Origin: Moesziomyces globuligerus
Lineage: Eukaryota; Basidiomycota; Ustilaginomycetes; Ustilaginales; Ustilaginaceae
Direction of reading: 5' to 3'
Assembly: GCA_030849465.1 (NCBI GenBank)
Contig: JARVLF010000007.1
Location: 248,001-312,000 of the forward strand
DNA length: 64,000 nt
Shown here: one piece after another, positions 29,405-39,020 of the stretch
How the letters are laid out: every line of letters starts with the position of its first letter
Position numbering within the stretch: the stretch's first letter is position 1
Program-made: the position numbers and the translations under genes
Notes under the pieces: model-generated
What the model was told of the DNA's origin: nothing
The model's input: only the letters and a program-made list of their open reading frames with translations
The model's database searches: none

Positions 29405-30697
29405 ATGGCCATCGACACGATGGAGCGGCGGGTGGTATCGTACAGCGACCTAGCGAGCGAGGGTGCGCCGGACGATTCGAGTGGCCGCGGGGTGGGGGGA
29501 AAGAGGAAGCGAGGCGCCGAGGCTCGTAGTGCCAGACGACATTGGGACGATCCAACCCCCGACACCCACACCGATAAAAGTCGCCTCGAACATCCTCGCC
29601 AAACCCAAGCACCCGAAGAAACCGAAGGTTTCGAAGGACTGGAAGGACTCGAAGAACTCGGAGGGATCGAAGGACTCGAAGGTACCGAAGGATTTGAAGT
29701 TACCGAAGGGTATGAAGGGTATGAAGGGGATGAAGGAGTTGGAGGGGATGAAGATGGGGTGGGGGAGGGATATGTATGGAAGTACGACGAGTATGGGCGG
29801 TTGGCAGGGAGCACTTCGACGCCTGCGGAAGAATGCGAACCCGAGTTCGACGTGCCCTTCTACATCCCCTCTCCACCCCGCCCTCCTGACTTGGATCCTG
29901 AGGATTGCGATGCGGATGGTGGGGATGGAGGGGATGTGGTGGAGAGGACGTATCGACCTCCCGAGGCTGTGGGTGGGGGAGGTAGGACGTTGACGCATGC
30001 CGAGATCTGGAGCACCACAGCACTCGTCAACGCCTACAGAGCTGCCCGCCTACAGTACATCAACATGCACACTCCCACCGCTACCTCTAACGTAGACTCG
30101 CACTCAGTATCCCGTCCTCCAACCACTGCCACCTCGACTAATACGCCCACTTTGCAACCTTCGGAACCTTCGGAACCTTCGGAACCTTTGAAACCTTCGG
30201 AGCCTTCGGAACCTTGGGGACCTCCGGGACCTTCGGGGACCTCGGTAACTTCGGGGGCTTTGGAGACTTCGGAGGCTTTGGGGGGTTTGGGAACTTTGCG
30301 AAGCGAGATGCAAGGTGCAGATGTTGCTGAGCCAGGTTCGAGATCGGCCTTGTGGTATGATTCGCCACACCACGCTAGCCTGCTAGCCGCCCAAGTGCGC
30401 GCAGACACCAACCAGATCCTCGCCCAATCCTCCGCAAGCATCGCAAGCACCGCAAGCACCGCAAGCACCGCAAGCACCACAAGACCACCACCGCCAACTC
30501 AAACAACTGCCCACACGGAGGCGGGGAGGGGTACAGTGGTTCCAGCTGCGCACTTGCCCGGAAACTCCGCCTGGCGAAAAGCGGTCAAAACCGTCCAATC
30601 CACCCCCAACTCCATAGGCCTCATAGGCCTCGACAATAACGAGTACGCAAAAGCTTGGTACGCAGGCTACTACGCCTCGCACCCACCCCCACCTTAA
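29405..30697 (+). CDS. Probable SMN (survival motor neuron) orthologue with expanded repeat spacer
   Basis: A 430-residue protein not obviously of any family except at short conserved sites. Residues about 199-214 (AEIWSTTALVNAYRAA) closely resemble the Gemin2-binding helix of SMN (DIWDDTALIKAYDKAV in human). The C-terminus (YAKAWYAGYYAS) resembles the Tyr/Gly-rich YG-box used for SMN self-association. SMN acts in assembling Sm rings on spliceosomal snRNAs. No Tudor domain is visible, as in fission yeast Smn1 (152 residues). The spacer is much enlarged: a Glu/Gly repeat (residues about 69-115), a Pro/Ser/Glu repeat (about 250-300) and an Ala/Ser/Thr repeat (about 343-359). The ATG at 29405 is the first in-frame ATG of the open frame; a second at 29420 is possible. 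No intron is seen. Assignment is by two short motifs in the right order. Confidence 0.65.
   Translation: MAIDTMERRVVSYSDLASEGAPDDSSGRGVGGKRKRGAEARSARRHWDDPTPDTHTDKSRLEHPRQTQAPEETEGFEGLEGLEELGGIEGLEGTEGFEVTEGYEGYEGDEGVGGDEDGVGEGYVWKYDEYGRLAGSTSTPAEECEPEFDVPFYIPSPPRPPDLDPEDCDADGGDGGDVVERTYRPPEAVGGGGRTLTHAEIWSTTALVNAYRAARLQYINMHTPTATSNVDSHSVSRPPTTATSTNTPTLQPSEPSEPSEPLKPSEPSEPWGPPGPSGTSVTSGALETSEALGGLGTLRSEMQGADVAEPGSRSALWYDSPHHASLLAAQVRADTNQILAQSSASIASTASTASTASTTRPPPPTQTTAHTEAGRGTVVPAAHLPGNSAWRKAVKTVQSTPNSIGLIGLDNNEYAKAWYAGYYASHPPPP
29611..29750 (+). repeat. GAAGG-type degenerate minisatellite in the SMN-like gene
   Basis: A run of imperfect 9-15 base units built on CGAAGG-NN-T and TACCGAAGG, encoding Glu/Gly-rich sequence. 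Its core is the reverse complement of the second array at 30,155-30,300. Confidence 0.8.
30155..30300 (+). repeat. CCTTCGGAA-type minisatellite in the SMN-like gene
   Basis: At first three near-perfect 9-base CCTTCGGAA units, then decaying copies with CCTTCGG, ACTTCGG and CTTTGG cores. It encodes Pro-Ser-Glu repeats that shift to Gly/Ser/Thr-rich sequence. It is complementary in core to the 29,611-29,750 array. Confidence 0.85.
30433..30480 (+). repeat. 9-bp GCAAGCACC repeat
   Basis: Five tandem 9-base units (the first and last imperfect) encoding Ala-Ser-Thr repeats near the C-terminal part of the SMN-like protein. Confidence 0.85.
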
Positions 30698-30832
30698 ACC
30701 TCCCCACACATCCCGAAACACCACCAAACTCCAGCATCAAAACAACCACAATACCATAAGGCTGCTACAATTTAAAACCACAAGGACTTGGCAGCGTGTA
30801 CATGCAGAATCCCAAGCAAACGAGCGAGGCTT

Positions 30833-32623
30833 CTAGTCGTCAATCAGTTGATCGACGCTGGCGCTGCGTTCGCGCTCTCTGTGCTCTCTGTACTCTCTCT
30901 GCTCTCTCTGCTCTCGATGGTTTCGATTCGAGGCGGCGTCGGTAGGTGCCAAGTCGGCACTCGCGTCGCGGGGCAAGCGACCATTGGCGGCAACCTCGGC
31001 GGTGGCAGGATCGGCGTCGCTCGCACGCGCGGCCTCGGCCTGGGGAGCTGCGGCATCTCGCGGAGACTGCGAGCTGGAGCTTGCGGAGCTGAGGCGAGCT
31101 TGAGCTGCGGCGCCTGCACTCGCGGCGGCGGACGCGCCGGGCGTGCCGAGCGCACCCGCAGCCGAGTCGTGCTCACGCTTGCTCGCCGACTCCTGCTCCT
31201 TGAACTTCTTCCAGCGCGAGCCGCAGCGATCGCAGAGCGTACCGGGCCCGTTGGGACCGCGTCGGAACTTGGCGTCGTGCGGCGCAGAGCAGTTGGAGCA
31301 CGTGCGATTCTTGGTCGACGCGAGCTTGCGCACCGGATACCCGCCCGCTTCCGAAGGCGAGAGCATGTAGTTGGCCGGCGTACCCATGGCGCGCGCGCCC
31401 GCCATCGCAGCGTGATCCATCGACCCATCGCCCGCACGCAGCCGCGCGAGCTTGCGCGAGCGCTCCAGCTCGTCCATCTCGTGCTCGTAGTGCGTCGTCG
31501 AGTACGGCGTCGCGGCGCTGAACGAGCTCGCCGACGACGTCGACGGATAGGTCGTCAGCGTCGGCATCGACGAGCGCTCGCTCCCGGACGTGAGGTACGA
31601 GCTGCTCGCAGGCGGCGAGCGCCCACCCATGCCCGGATACCGCGCCATCCCCGGCCGATGCGCCGCCGCCGCCGCCGCCGCCGACATGCCGTACCGCTCG
31701 GCGCGCTCGTCGGCGTACGCGTATTCGGCCTCGAGCGCCGCGTTGGTGAGCGGCATGCGCGTGAGGTGCCGAGGCTCGCCATCGTGCGGCTCGTGGTGCG
31801 CATCCGGATAGCCGCGGTGTCGCGGTGCGCCCGGCACCGAGTACGACGTGGGCGGCGACATCTGCTCGCCGACGGGCCCGTGGTGTGGGCGCGAGACCAG
31901 GCTGATCGGAGGTCCCGACGGACCCTCGGTGGTGACCGTGATCGAGGCCGAGCCCTCGCCGTGCGGCACGTTGACCGAGACGCCCGTCGAGCCAGGCGCG
32001 CACGAGCGCGGATCGTAGCTGTTGCGGATCGGCTCGGCCTCGCCGGGACGTGGGCGCTTGATACCCAGCAGCGACGGTGCAGACGGAGGCTGGTTCCTCG
32101 ATCCAGGATGAGCGTGCTCCGCGGGGCCCATGTGCTCGACGAAGCGCTCGTTGCGATCGCGCATCGGCGCATCGGGCACGCCGGCGAGGTCGAGGCGGCG
32201 TGCGAGGTCGTCTCGCTCCTGCTCGGCGTGGCGAGCGCGCTGTGCCGAGCGTTCGAGCTCTCTGCGCAGCTTCTCGAGGTCAGCGTAGGCCTGCGAGCTC
32301 TCGGCACCCGCCTCTCCGTTCTGACTGTAGGTCATGCGTGCCTTGACCAGCGCTCGAACCAGCGGGCGAACGACGTCGTCGAGGTAGGTTCGCTCGAGCA
32401 GATGTTCGCTCAACGAAGTGGGGACGAAGGTGGAGTCCTCCGCGGCATCGGCCGCGACATAGGGGTGGTAGCGGCCATGCGAGACGGGATCGTAGTGCGC
32501 CCGCGAGGCGACGCCGTCGTAGGGGTGGGAGTCGGATCGTTTGTGTCGGGACATGAAGGGCAGGTCGGGATGGCGGCCGAGATCGACGCGCGGAGAGTTG
32601 ACGAGCGGGGTGGAAGCGGCCAT
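30833..32623 (-). CDS. GATA-type zinc-finger protein
   Basis: A 596-residue nuclear-type protein with one GATA-like zinc finger near residues 440-470: CSNC, 18 residues, then CDRC (CX2CX18CX2C), followed by the basic tail GSRWKKFKEQ. The finger predicts binding to GATA-like DNA sites; no target can be inferred. The N-terminal half has a short coiled coil (about residues 110-140, YADLEKLRRELERSAQRA) and a basic KRPRPGE patch. The remainder is Ser/Pro/Ala/Gly-rich, with an alanine run. The start at 32623 has a perfect context (GCCACCATGGCC). The upstream 500 bases lack any ATG on the sense strand, and a 19-codon uORF lies further out, suggesting translational regulation. It is not a White-collar-type factor, since no PAS domain is seen. 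Confidence 0.8.
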   Translation of the reverse strand: MAASTPLVNSPRVDLGRHPDLPFMSRHKRSDSHPYDGVASRAHYDPVSHGRYHPYVAADAAEDSTFVPTSLSEHLLERTYLDDVVRPLVRALVKARMTYSQNGEAGAESSQAYADLEKLRRELERSAQRARHAEQERDDLARRLDLAGVPDAPMRDRNERFVEHMGPAEHAHPGSRNQPPSAPSLLGIKRPRPGEAEPIRNSYDPRSCAPGSTGVSVNVPHGEGSASITVTTEGPSGPPISLVSRPHHGPVGEQMSPPTSYSVPGAPRHRGYPDAHHEPHDGEPRHLTRMPLTNAALEAEYAYADERAERYGMSAAAAAAAHRPGMARYPGMGGRSPPASSSYLTSGSERSSMPTLTTYPSTSSASSFSAATPYSTTHYEHEMDELERSRKLARLRAGDGSMDHAAMAGARAMGTPANYMLSPSEAGGYPVRKLASTKNRTCSNCSAPHDAKFRRGPNGPGTLCDRCGSRWKKFKEQESASKREHDSAAGALGTPGASAAASAGAAAQARLSSASSSSQSPRDAAAPQAEAARASDADPATAEVAANGRLPRDASADLAPTDAASNRNHREQREQREYREHRERERSASVDQLIDD

Positions 32624-33127
32624 GGTGGCCGGCGCGGAGGGCAAGGAGGGAAGGATAGAAAGGTGAAGGGCTAGGATCTGGAGGTCCCTTTAGTCGATGC
32701 GTGTATGTTCGTCCAAAGGAAGCAAGCTGACCGCTAGTGGGAGTTCACCCCACGAGTTGTTTCGGATCTAGTGGATGCAAAGGGTTCGGAGAGTACACCC
32801 TCGGAGAGCAGCCAGTGAAGGAGCTCTCGATCGACTGGATGGGTCGTCGGGAGGTGCGACTCTTGACGCCAGGTTCTGCTCGCTTGGGGAGGAGGCTGAG
32901 GCGAGGTGAGGTGACTGGCTTGCGTCACTTGGACGGCGGTCGCAGGGAGGTGGGTTGGACGAACAGTCTGACTCTGTTGCTGTTGTTGTCTAGCCTGCGC
33001 TGCGCAGGAAGGGAAGGACAGCTTGGGCTCCGGTGGATGTGCGCGGAGAGGGCTGCCGAGAACGTGGTTAGTCCGTGGTGAAGAGGGATGTTGGGCCGGT
33101 GAAGGCAGAGGTCGCAGCTCCGAGCAT
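32624..33127 (-). promoter_or_regulatory. Pyrimidine-rich leader of the GATA gene with a 19-codon uORF
   Basis: On the minus strand no ATG occurs between 33,124 and the GATA start at 32,623. The nearest upstream ATG (33,127) opens a 19-codon frame ending at 33,068. The sense strand is C/T-rich throughout, as expected of a leader. Confidence 0.45.
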
Positions 33128-36100
33128 GAAAAGGCGTCGAACTCTAGTGGGCGACGGCAGCGACGGCGAAGAGATCCACGGTAGCACAAAAAGGGCGGAG
33201 CGGGTGGTGGAATTTCGGCTGAGCGAGACGGAGCGGGCTGCGGGCGCGGAGTAGCAAGATGATACCGGATAGAAAGGGGGCAAGCTCAAGACAAGGCAGC
33301 GTTTGCAGCGGAGGGAGGGGGGGAAAGAAGGGAGGCTCACCCAGAATCGGGAGATGGTGGGAGAGAGAAGAGGAGCGAACGAGGCGGGATGAAACGACTC
33401 GGGATGCAGTCCAGGATTCGGACGAGGCACGGAAGACGGCGCCGGTGGAAAAGCGAGGCGAAAGCCAAGCAAGACATGGCTGGGCCGTTGCTGTAGCTGG
33501 ACCACGGCGGAGCGAGCGAGCGAGCGAGCGAGCGTGCGCCGAACGGCGCAAAGGGCCTAGGCGGGGCCTGGGCGGGGCTGCGGGTGCGGCTGCGGATTTG
33601 GATGCGGGTGCCGACGCTCGCGAGAGAGGCAGAGGCGGTGGATGCCTGTGCGGTCGATGAACATCCGCTCCAACCTTGACGGAGACGGGAAAGCATGGCC
33701 TCGCATTTCGAAGCGAGAAGCGAGCCCAGCCGCCTCCCGCCGCCGCCAATCGGGCCTATCGGAGCGCGCCCGAAAAATTGCATCCCGACATTGATGCGCC
33801 CGCACTGTGATTGTCACAGATCTCGAAAGCAATTCGGCCCGCCTTTCGCCTTTGCTTGCACTGATCCCTCACGGCCCGGCCAAGGGCGAAGAAGCTCAGC
33901 AGGGGGACATGAGGACCCAGGCACGCAGTCCCATCGACCACGAGCAAAACGCTGCGAGGCTCGCTAGCTGCCTGGCTGGCAGGGACGGGCTGAGGCAATC
34001 TTGCTCGCTTTGCTCGCTTTGTACGGCAGCCGCGCCTGGGTCAGGGCCAGAGCCAGGGCGAGCCAGGGCCGAGACTAAGAAAGTGGCAATATGCAACGCG
34101 CAGGAGCGCTAGACTAAGGTGTGGATCAGCGTGCGTCAGAGCCTGTCGGACGCGAGGCGCGGTGTGCATGCGCTCGGTCGGTCGGTCGGTCGGCTCGCAC
34201 GGAACCAGCTTCTGAGCCGGTGCGGAGGTGGGTCTGACTGCGAAAACGGGCATAAGCGAGCCCATTCATCTCGCGGCTGGCAGGTGCAGGGAAACTGTAT
34301 ATCACAGAATAAATTAGCTGTCTCGGACCGTCCGTACTGTACCTCTCGCCTTGCCTCGCCCTCGCCCAGATGAATGTTCAAAATTTTAAAAGATGGATTT
34401 CGGGGTTGGAAGGAGCTCGAAAAGGGCGCCAAGCGACGGTGGAAGCGGGGCATCAGCAATCATGCGCAGCGTACCGCCACACGGCGCTTTCTGGCGCTTG
34501 CAACGCGCCTCCCCCCGAAGCCGATCTGGCCGAGGCTGCCTTTTGCTGCATTGCCGTCGCTGATGCGCGCCCGTCGCTGGCAATCGAGCTTTCAGCGGCG
34601 CGCACAGATGTCGTTCGAGTCTGCTGTCCGTGGGCCTTGCAAGTCTGAGCCTAACCCTGTTCCTGTTGAGACGCGCCTTCTTCCGGGCGTCTCGCTGCGT
34701 ACCTCATCCAGGCGCGAGTGAGCTTCCGCACAGAGTTGGCCGCCCAACCGAATCTCGGCGCCGCCCTGGCCTCCTCGGCCTTGAGCGGCGGGGCGCACAC
34801 CGCTCCTCCGGAGCCATTTCGGTTCAGCGTCAAGCTCAAAAGCGCGCGGTGTTCTTTTCGAGCCAGAACCAAGAAGCCCAAGCCGACTTGCCCGATGGGC
34901 TGGCGCAAAGGCACGGCGAGGCCCGGTTTGGTGTGGTGCGGGCTGCACCCAAGCGCCCCTTGTTACGGTCAACAAGTCTCATGCATGCAGGTGCGAGCTA
35001 GCGAGTCATGCTCTCGACTCGTCTTGGATGCGCACTCGGATCGACCTTGATACCGCGCAGGCTCTGCACGCAAAGTGACACACACAAAAGTCCCAACAGC
35101 ACGCGCGCCCATCAGAAGCACTCGCAAAAGACAATCACATCCGATGCAGATGCACTCGTCGGAGCTTGCGAGCGACGCTGCGAGGGGTGGATGCGAACGC
35201 GTGTTTGGTCCCAAAAGGCACTTTGCCAACCGAGACAGACTCGCTTGGCCTCCTGCATTCGAGGGCCAGGCCCTCGGCTCTTGCGACAGTCAACCGCCTG
35301 ACGTGAGCGATCGATGCTGTCGGTCTCCATCCTTCGACTTGCGCCGCCAGCTCAATCCGTGGCCCGACTTCAAGACGTGATCGCCCGGCCCGGTCCGTCA
35401 CAGCGTCGCTCGCCCGTCGCTCTCCATGCCGAATGCGCTTTCGAGCCGCTCATACAGTACTGCAGCGCGGATCGCTACTGGTGTTCCCTCGACTCGAACG
35501 CGATCTCGCTTGAAATACCGAGTTGAAAATGACGTGCGCTCTTGCAGACGGCATCCGTCGGTGCAGGCCGTCTTTTCTCGCGAGCCATTGTCCGTGCGCT
35601 TGTTGACGTGACGTGCAGCCGCGAATCTGTGGTCTACCCAACTCAGACGGCTTGTCACACGATTTCCGAGCCGGCCATCTTGCTGGTGCCTAGATAGTCT
35701 CGCGGGGTGCGGAATTTGGGGCGGGCTAGAGCTCATGGGAAACGTAAGGGGCCACGGTGGCTGTTCGGATCTGAGTCGGACCCGACCTGGCCATCCCGTA
35801 TCGTAGAGCGCACCACCGAACACGTTGGATTTCGGCTCACAATGTTCCGCGCGAATTTGAGCTGCAGACAGCCTCCGATGCATCGAGAGAACACATCGGC
35901 AGCGTCGGAGTCAAGCGCTCACACTTACCTCGACCTCGGATATCGAATCTTCAGGGTCTAAGCAGCAAGCCCAAAAGCGTAAAAAATCCACGTCTCTAGA
36001 CTGCCTTTGCGGACCAAGCCAACATGAGTGCCGGCCAAGTCGCCGGTGCTTGCTTGCAGTATGATACCTTGCGGCTCTGGCATGCACTGAGCCGGCATCG

Positions 36101-39020
36101 TTGTCTCGGATTGACGCATGGAAGTGTTGGCATTACGGCATCCGGTAGCTCTGGCGAGATGCTGATGCCGTAAACGCATCGGTGCAGCCTGCCGATGTAC
36201 GAGCGGCGACGGAGAGGCCGAAAGCAGCTTTCGATTCGTGCATCGTCTCCCGTTGGCCTTCAGCGAGTGTAGAATCCCAATCCATCCGAGGAGGCACGAC
36301 AAAGAGCCGTGTGGACTTGCGGGTTCCGTCGGTTGCAGGAAAAGGAAACCGACACTCGCTCTCGACGCACGCACCTCCCGCGATATCCGCAGCTTCAGGT
36401 CCAAGCATCCCTAGCCGCCAGGGAGAATGCGTCGGGATCAGTATCGGCAGCTCAAGCTCAAGTTTGCCGACATCCGCAGAATGTGGCTGCGCGGCTGTTC
36501 TCTCCGGCTTGGAGGCTGTCATCCGTCGGCGTGCTGCGCACTGACGCTCTCGAATCTGTCCATGTCTTGAAAGTCGGAGAGATCGTACCTGCACCGAGTC
36601 GATATGCACGTTGCCGCAGCGGGCATCGTTCGCAAATCCAAGCCGGTCGCTGGTCAAGCTTCTCCAAGCCCTATAATAATTTACGCTCGGTCGGCAATCT
36701 GATCGAGTTGGCCCAGGCACAGCTTAAGGGCGCAGAACAAGCCCAAGTTTCATGCAAAGCCTAATTTCAAATGCATTCCTCTTCTTGGAGCACTTTTTCT
36801 TCTTCGCAGGCTTGCCCGCTGGGTGAGATCAAGCATTTGCTGCGATCGCGGCAACGAGGGCTATAGAACCTGGACGACGAGCCTGATCATGTTGGGAATG
36901 GCCGATACGGATGGGTCGAGGAGCCAAGACAAGGCCAGCGGGAGCTTGGCGAAGCTGAGGAGGCTCCGGTGGAAAACCACCAAGACGCACGCGCGCGGAA
37001 TCCGCCGGGGGCTTCCACCGAGCTCGGCTGGTGTTCGAGAAGGAGACGTGGTCCGCGTAGGCGCATCCCTTGCAACGGCGGTAGAGCCGTGCATGCCGAA
37101 CGCTCATAGGCTAGGCGGCGGCTTGAGTTCATCACGTAAGGGTGCATCCTCGACCCAGCGCCAAGAGTACAACCAACACGATTCGCACCCGGGTCCGCCG
37201 TTGAGCGATGCTTTATTCTACCACGCTCGGAGTCTGACCCGCCCGGTTCGAGCGCGACCAAACCACCCGCCCGCACACAACACTGCAGCTCAGATCACCG
37301 AGACTACAGCAGTATTAATATTGTTGCTCAAGCTTGTTGATCTGCATGCGCGGCTCGTATAGCTTTCGACAGCATCTGAGCTAGGCGAAAGTTAAAGTCG
37401 GGGTCGGGATAGGGTCCATGGAAGACTCTCGCTTCCGCAAGGACCGCACTGGGCGTAACGCTCAGGGTGCTGATCCGGACTGGTTCGCGTCCGAAATGGT
37501 ACATTGTCGGGTGACCCAACGGGTTGTCGTGAGGTGACAGCCGCGCGGCAACCGACCTAGCGGCTTCCGGGATTCCACGTATCGCTTCCACGCCTCTTGC
37601 CCGCCGCTAACGGCGATCTCGGTGTCCGCTCCAACTCATCACAGATTTCCGGTTCTGCGATTGCGATACGATACAGAACGCCGGCCTCACAGTGGCTTTG
37701 CTCGCGCCACCCCGGGCAAAAAAGCCACGCCGACCGCGCTCTAACTGTAGAGAACAATGGCAACCACTGACCAGCCCGAGACGTACGCGCGTGCTCTGGC
37801 AGCCTTGCAGTTCTAAATCCAAGGCCATTGTGCCTCCGATCTTTGTGCGCGTGACCGATTGGCATTGGCCGCAAAAGCCGCATGCAACCCTGGCGACCCT
37901 GGCGACCCTTGGTCTGTTGGCTAGTGCTATTGTTTGGTCAACGCAGGTACGGCTTCGCTCTTTGCACCCTTGCGCGCGCGCGGGAGCGGAGTCGGGAATC
38001 TTGCGGTCACTCTACTACTGCAACGTTACGACCACTAAGCGCCCGACACCGCAGCCCGCTACACCATCCCGTCCAACTTCGCCTGACGACCGTATGCAGA
38101 TTCGCCACCCTCCTCATGCGAGACCGTCCAAGACGCTAGCACGGACGACGCAGTGGACACGAGACGAGTGTCAAAGCCGCCACGAGTCTGACACATCCCG
38201 ACCCCGGGTCGCGCCACGATTTTAGCTTTTTCGGTCTCGCCCGGCCTCGGCTGCCGTCGAGGTGACACAGAAAGCTCCTGGGCCCAGACCGTCGAGCGCA
38301 CCGCCAAGGTGTGGCTTGACCCGTACCTCACGGTGCGAATCCTTCACGGCACTATCTGGCCGCTGCCCATGGCCTCGAGCTCCAAGCCGCTTTGGGACGA
38401 GCAACGCCTGGTGCCGGCAGGGTCTCAGGGGTAAGTTACCGTGGGATACCGTGGCAGCCGGACTGTCCGTTGACGTTGCGTTAGGCTGTGGCTTGGATTC
38501 AGCTCTTATGTGTTAGAGCGATACACGATGGGTTTCCCAAATTGGGATTGACTCGGCCGATATGGTAATATCACCCATGCTCAGACGCGTCGCGTCTCCA
38601 CATGGGATCGGCTAGGGTTGGCGTGGGAGGGAAGACCCCACCAGTCACGCAACGCTCACGCCTCAACTTTTTTGGGCAATGTCCGGTACGGTGTGTTGGA
38701 TCCATCCACGCCTTGGACGAGCTTTCCATCGGTGAGTCCGGCCGAACCGTCGGCCGAACGTTGACGCTCGTCTTCCATATTTCCGCACCTCGAGCGAGCC
38801 CCGACCGCGCGGCGATCCGAATCCATTCCCCTCTCGCCGGAGACGCGGCCCACTTGCAACAAGCTCACCACCAGCTGCCACCGGCCGGACCGGCTTGCTT
38901 GCCGACCACGCTGCAGGCGAGGTGGAGGCGTCCGTAGCACGCCGCTGGCGGTGGTCATCCAGGCGCTTTGTCTGACCGACTCTCCGAGCTGCAAGCAAGC
39001 AGGGCGCACGTTGATCCAGC
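33128..39020. other. Gene-poor region between the GATA and Zn2Cys6 genes
   Basis: Almost 6 kb in which no frame on either strand shows a recognisable domain. The left part (33.2-33.6 kb) is strongly purine-rich on the plus strand (runs such as GGAGGGAGGGGGGG and a GAGC tetranucleotide repeat at about 33,513-33,532). A CGGT repeat occurs near 34,174-34,193. From 34.1 to 39 kb the sequence is mixed, with many short unrelated open frames. It is probably promoter and regulatory DNA for two divergent transcription-factor genes, but non-coding RNA or an eroded gene cannot be excluded. Confidence 0.5.
33513..33534 (+). repeat. GAGC tetranucleotide repeat
   Basis: About five tandem GAGC units in the upstream region of the GATA gene. 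Confidence 0.7.

Noticed and set aside
30788..32674. A 600-codon open frame on the plus strand opposite the GATA gene
   Set aside because: It is an Arg-rich antisense shadow of a GC-rich coding region with no domain, while the minus strand has a zinc finger and a perfect start context.
33301..33335. G-run region that might be a G-quadruplex promoter element
   Set aside because: G-rich on the plus strand, but it lies in a simple purine tract and no regular four-run pattern with short loops is convincing.
36133..36720. Minus-strand 195-codon frame in the gene-poor region
   Set aside because: No recognisable domain, no conserved-looking segment and weak start; indistinguishable from chance open frames in GC-rich DNA.
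37480..37500. GGTTCGCGTCC resembling a tRNA B box
   Set aside because: It deviates at an invariant position and no cloverleaf could be drawn from the flanks.
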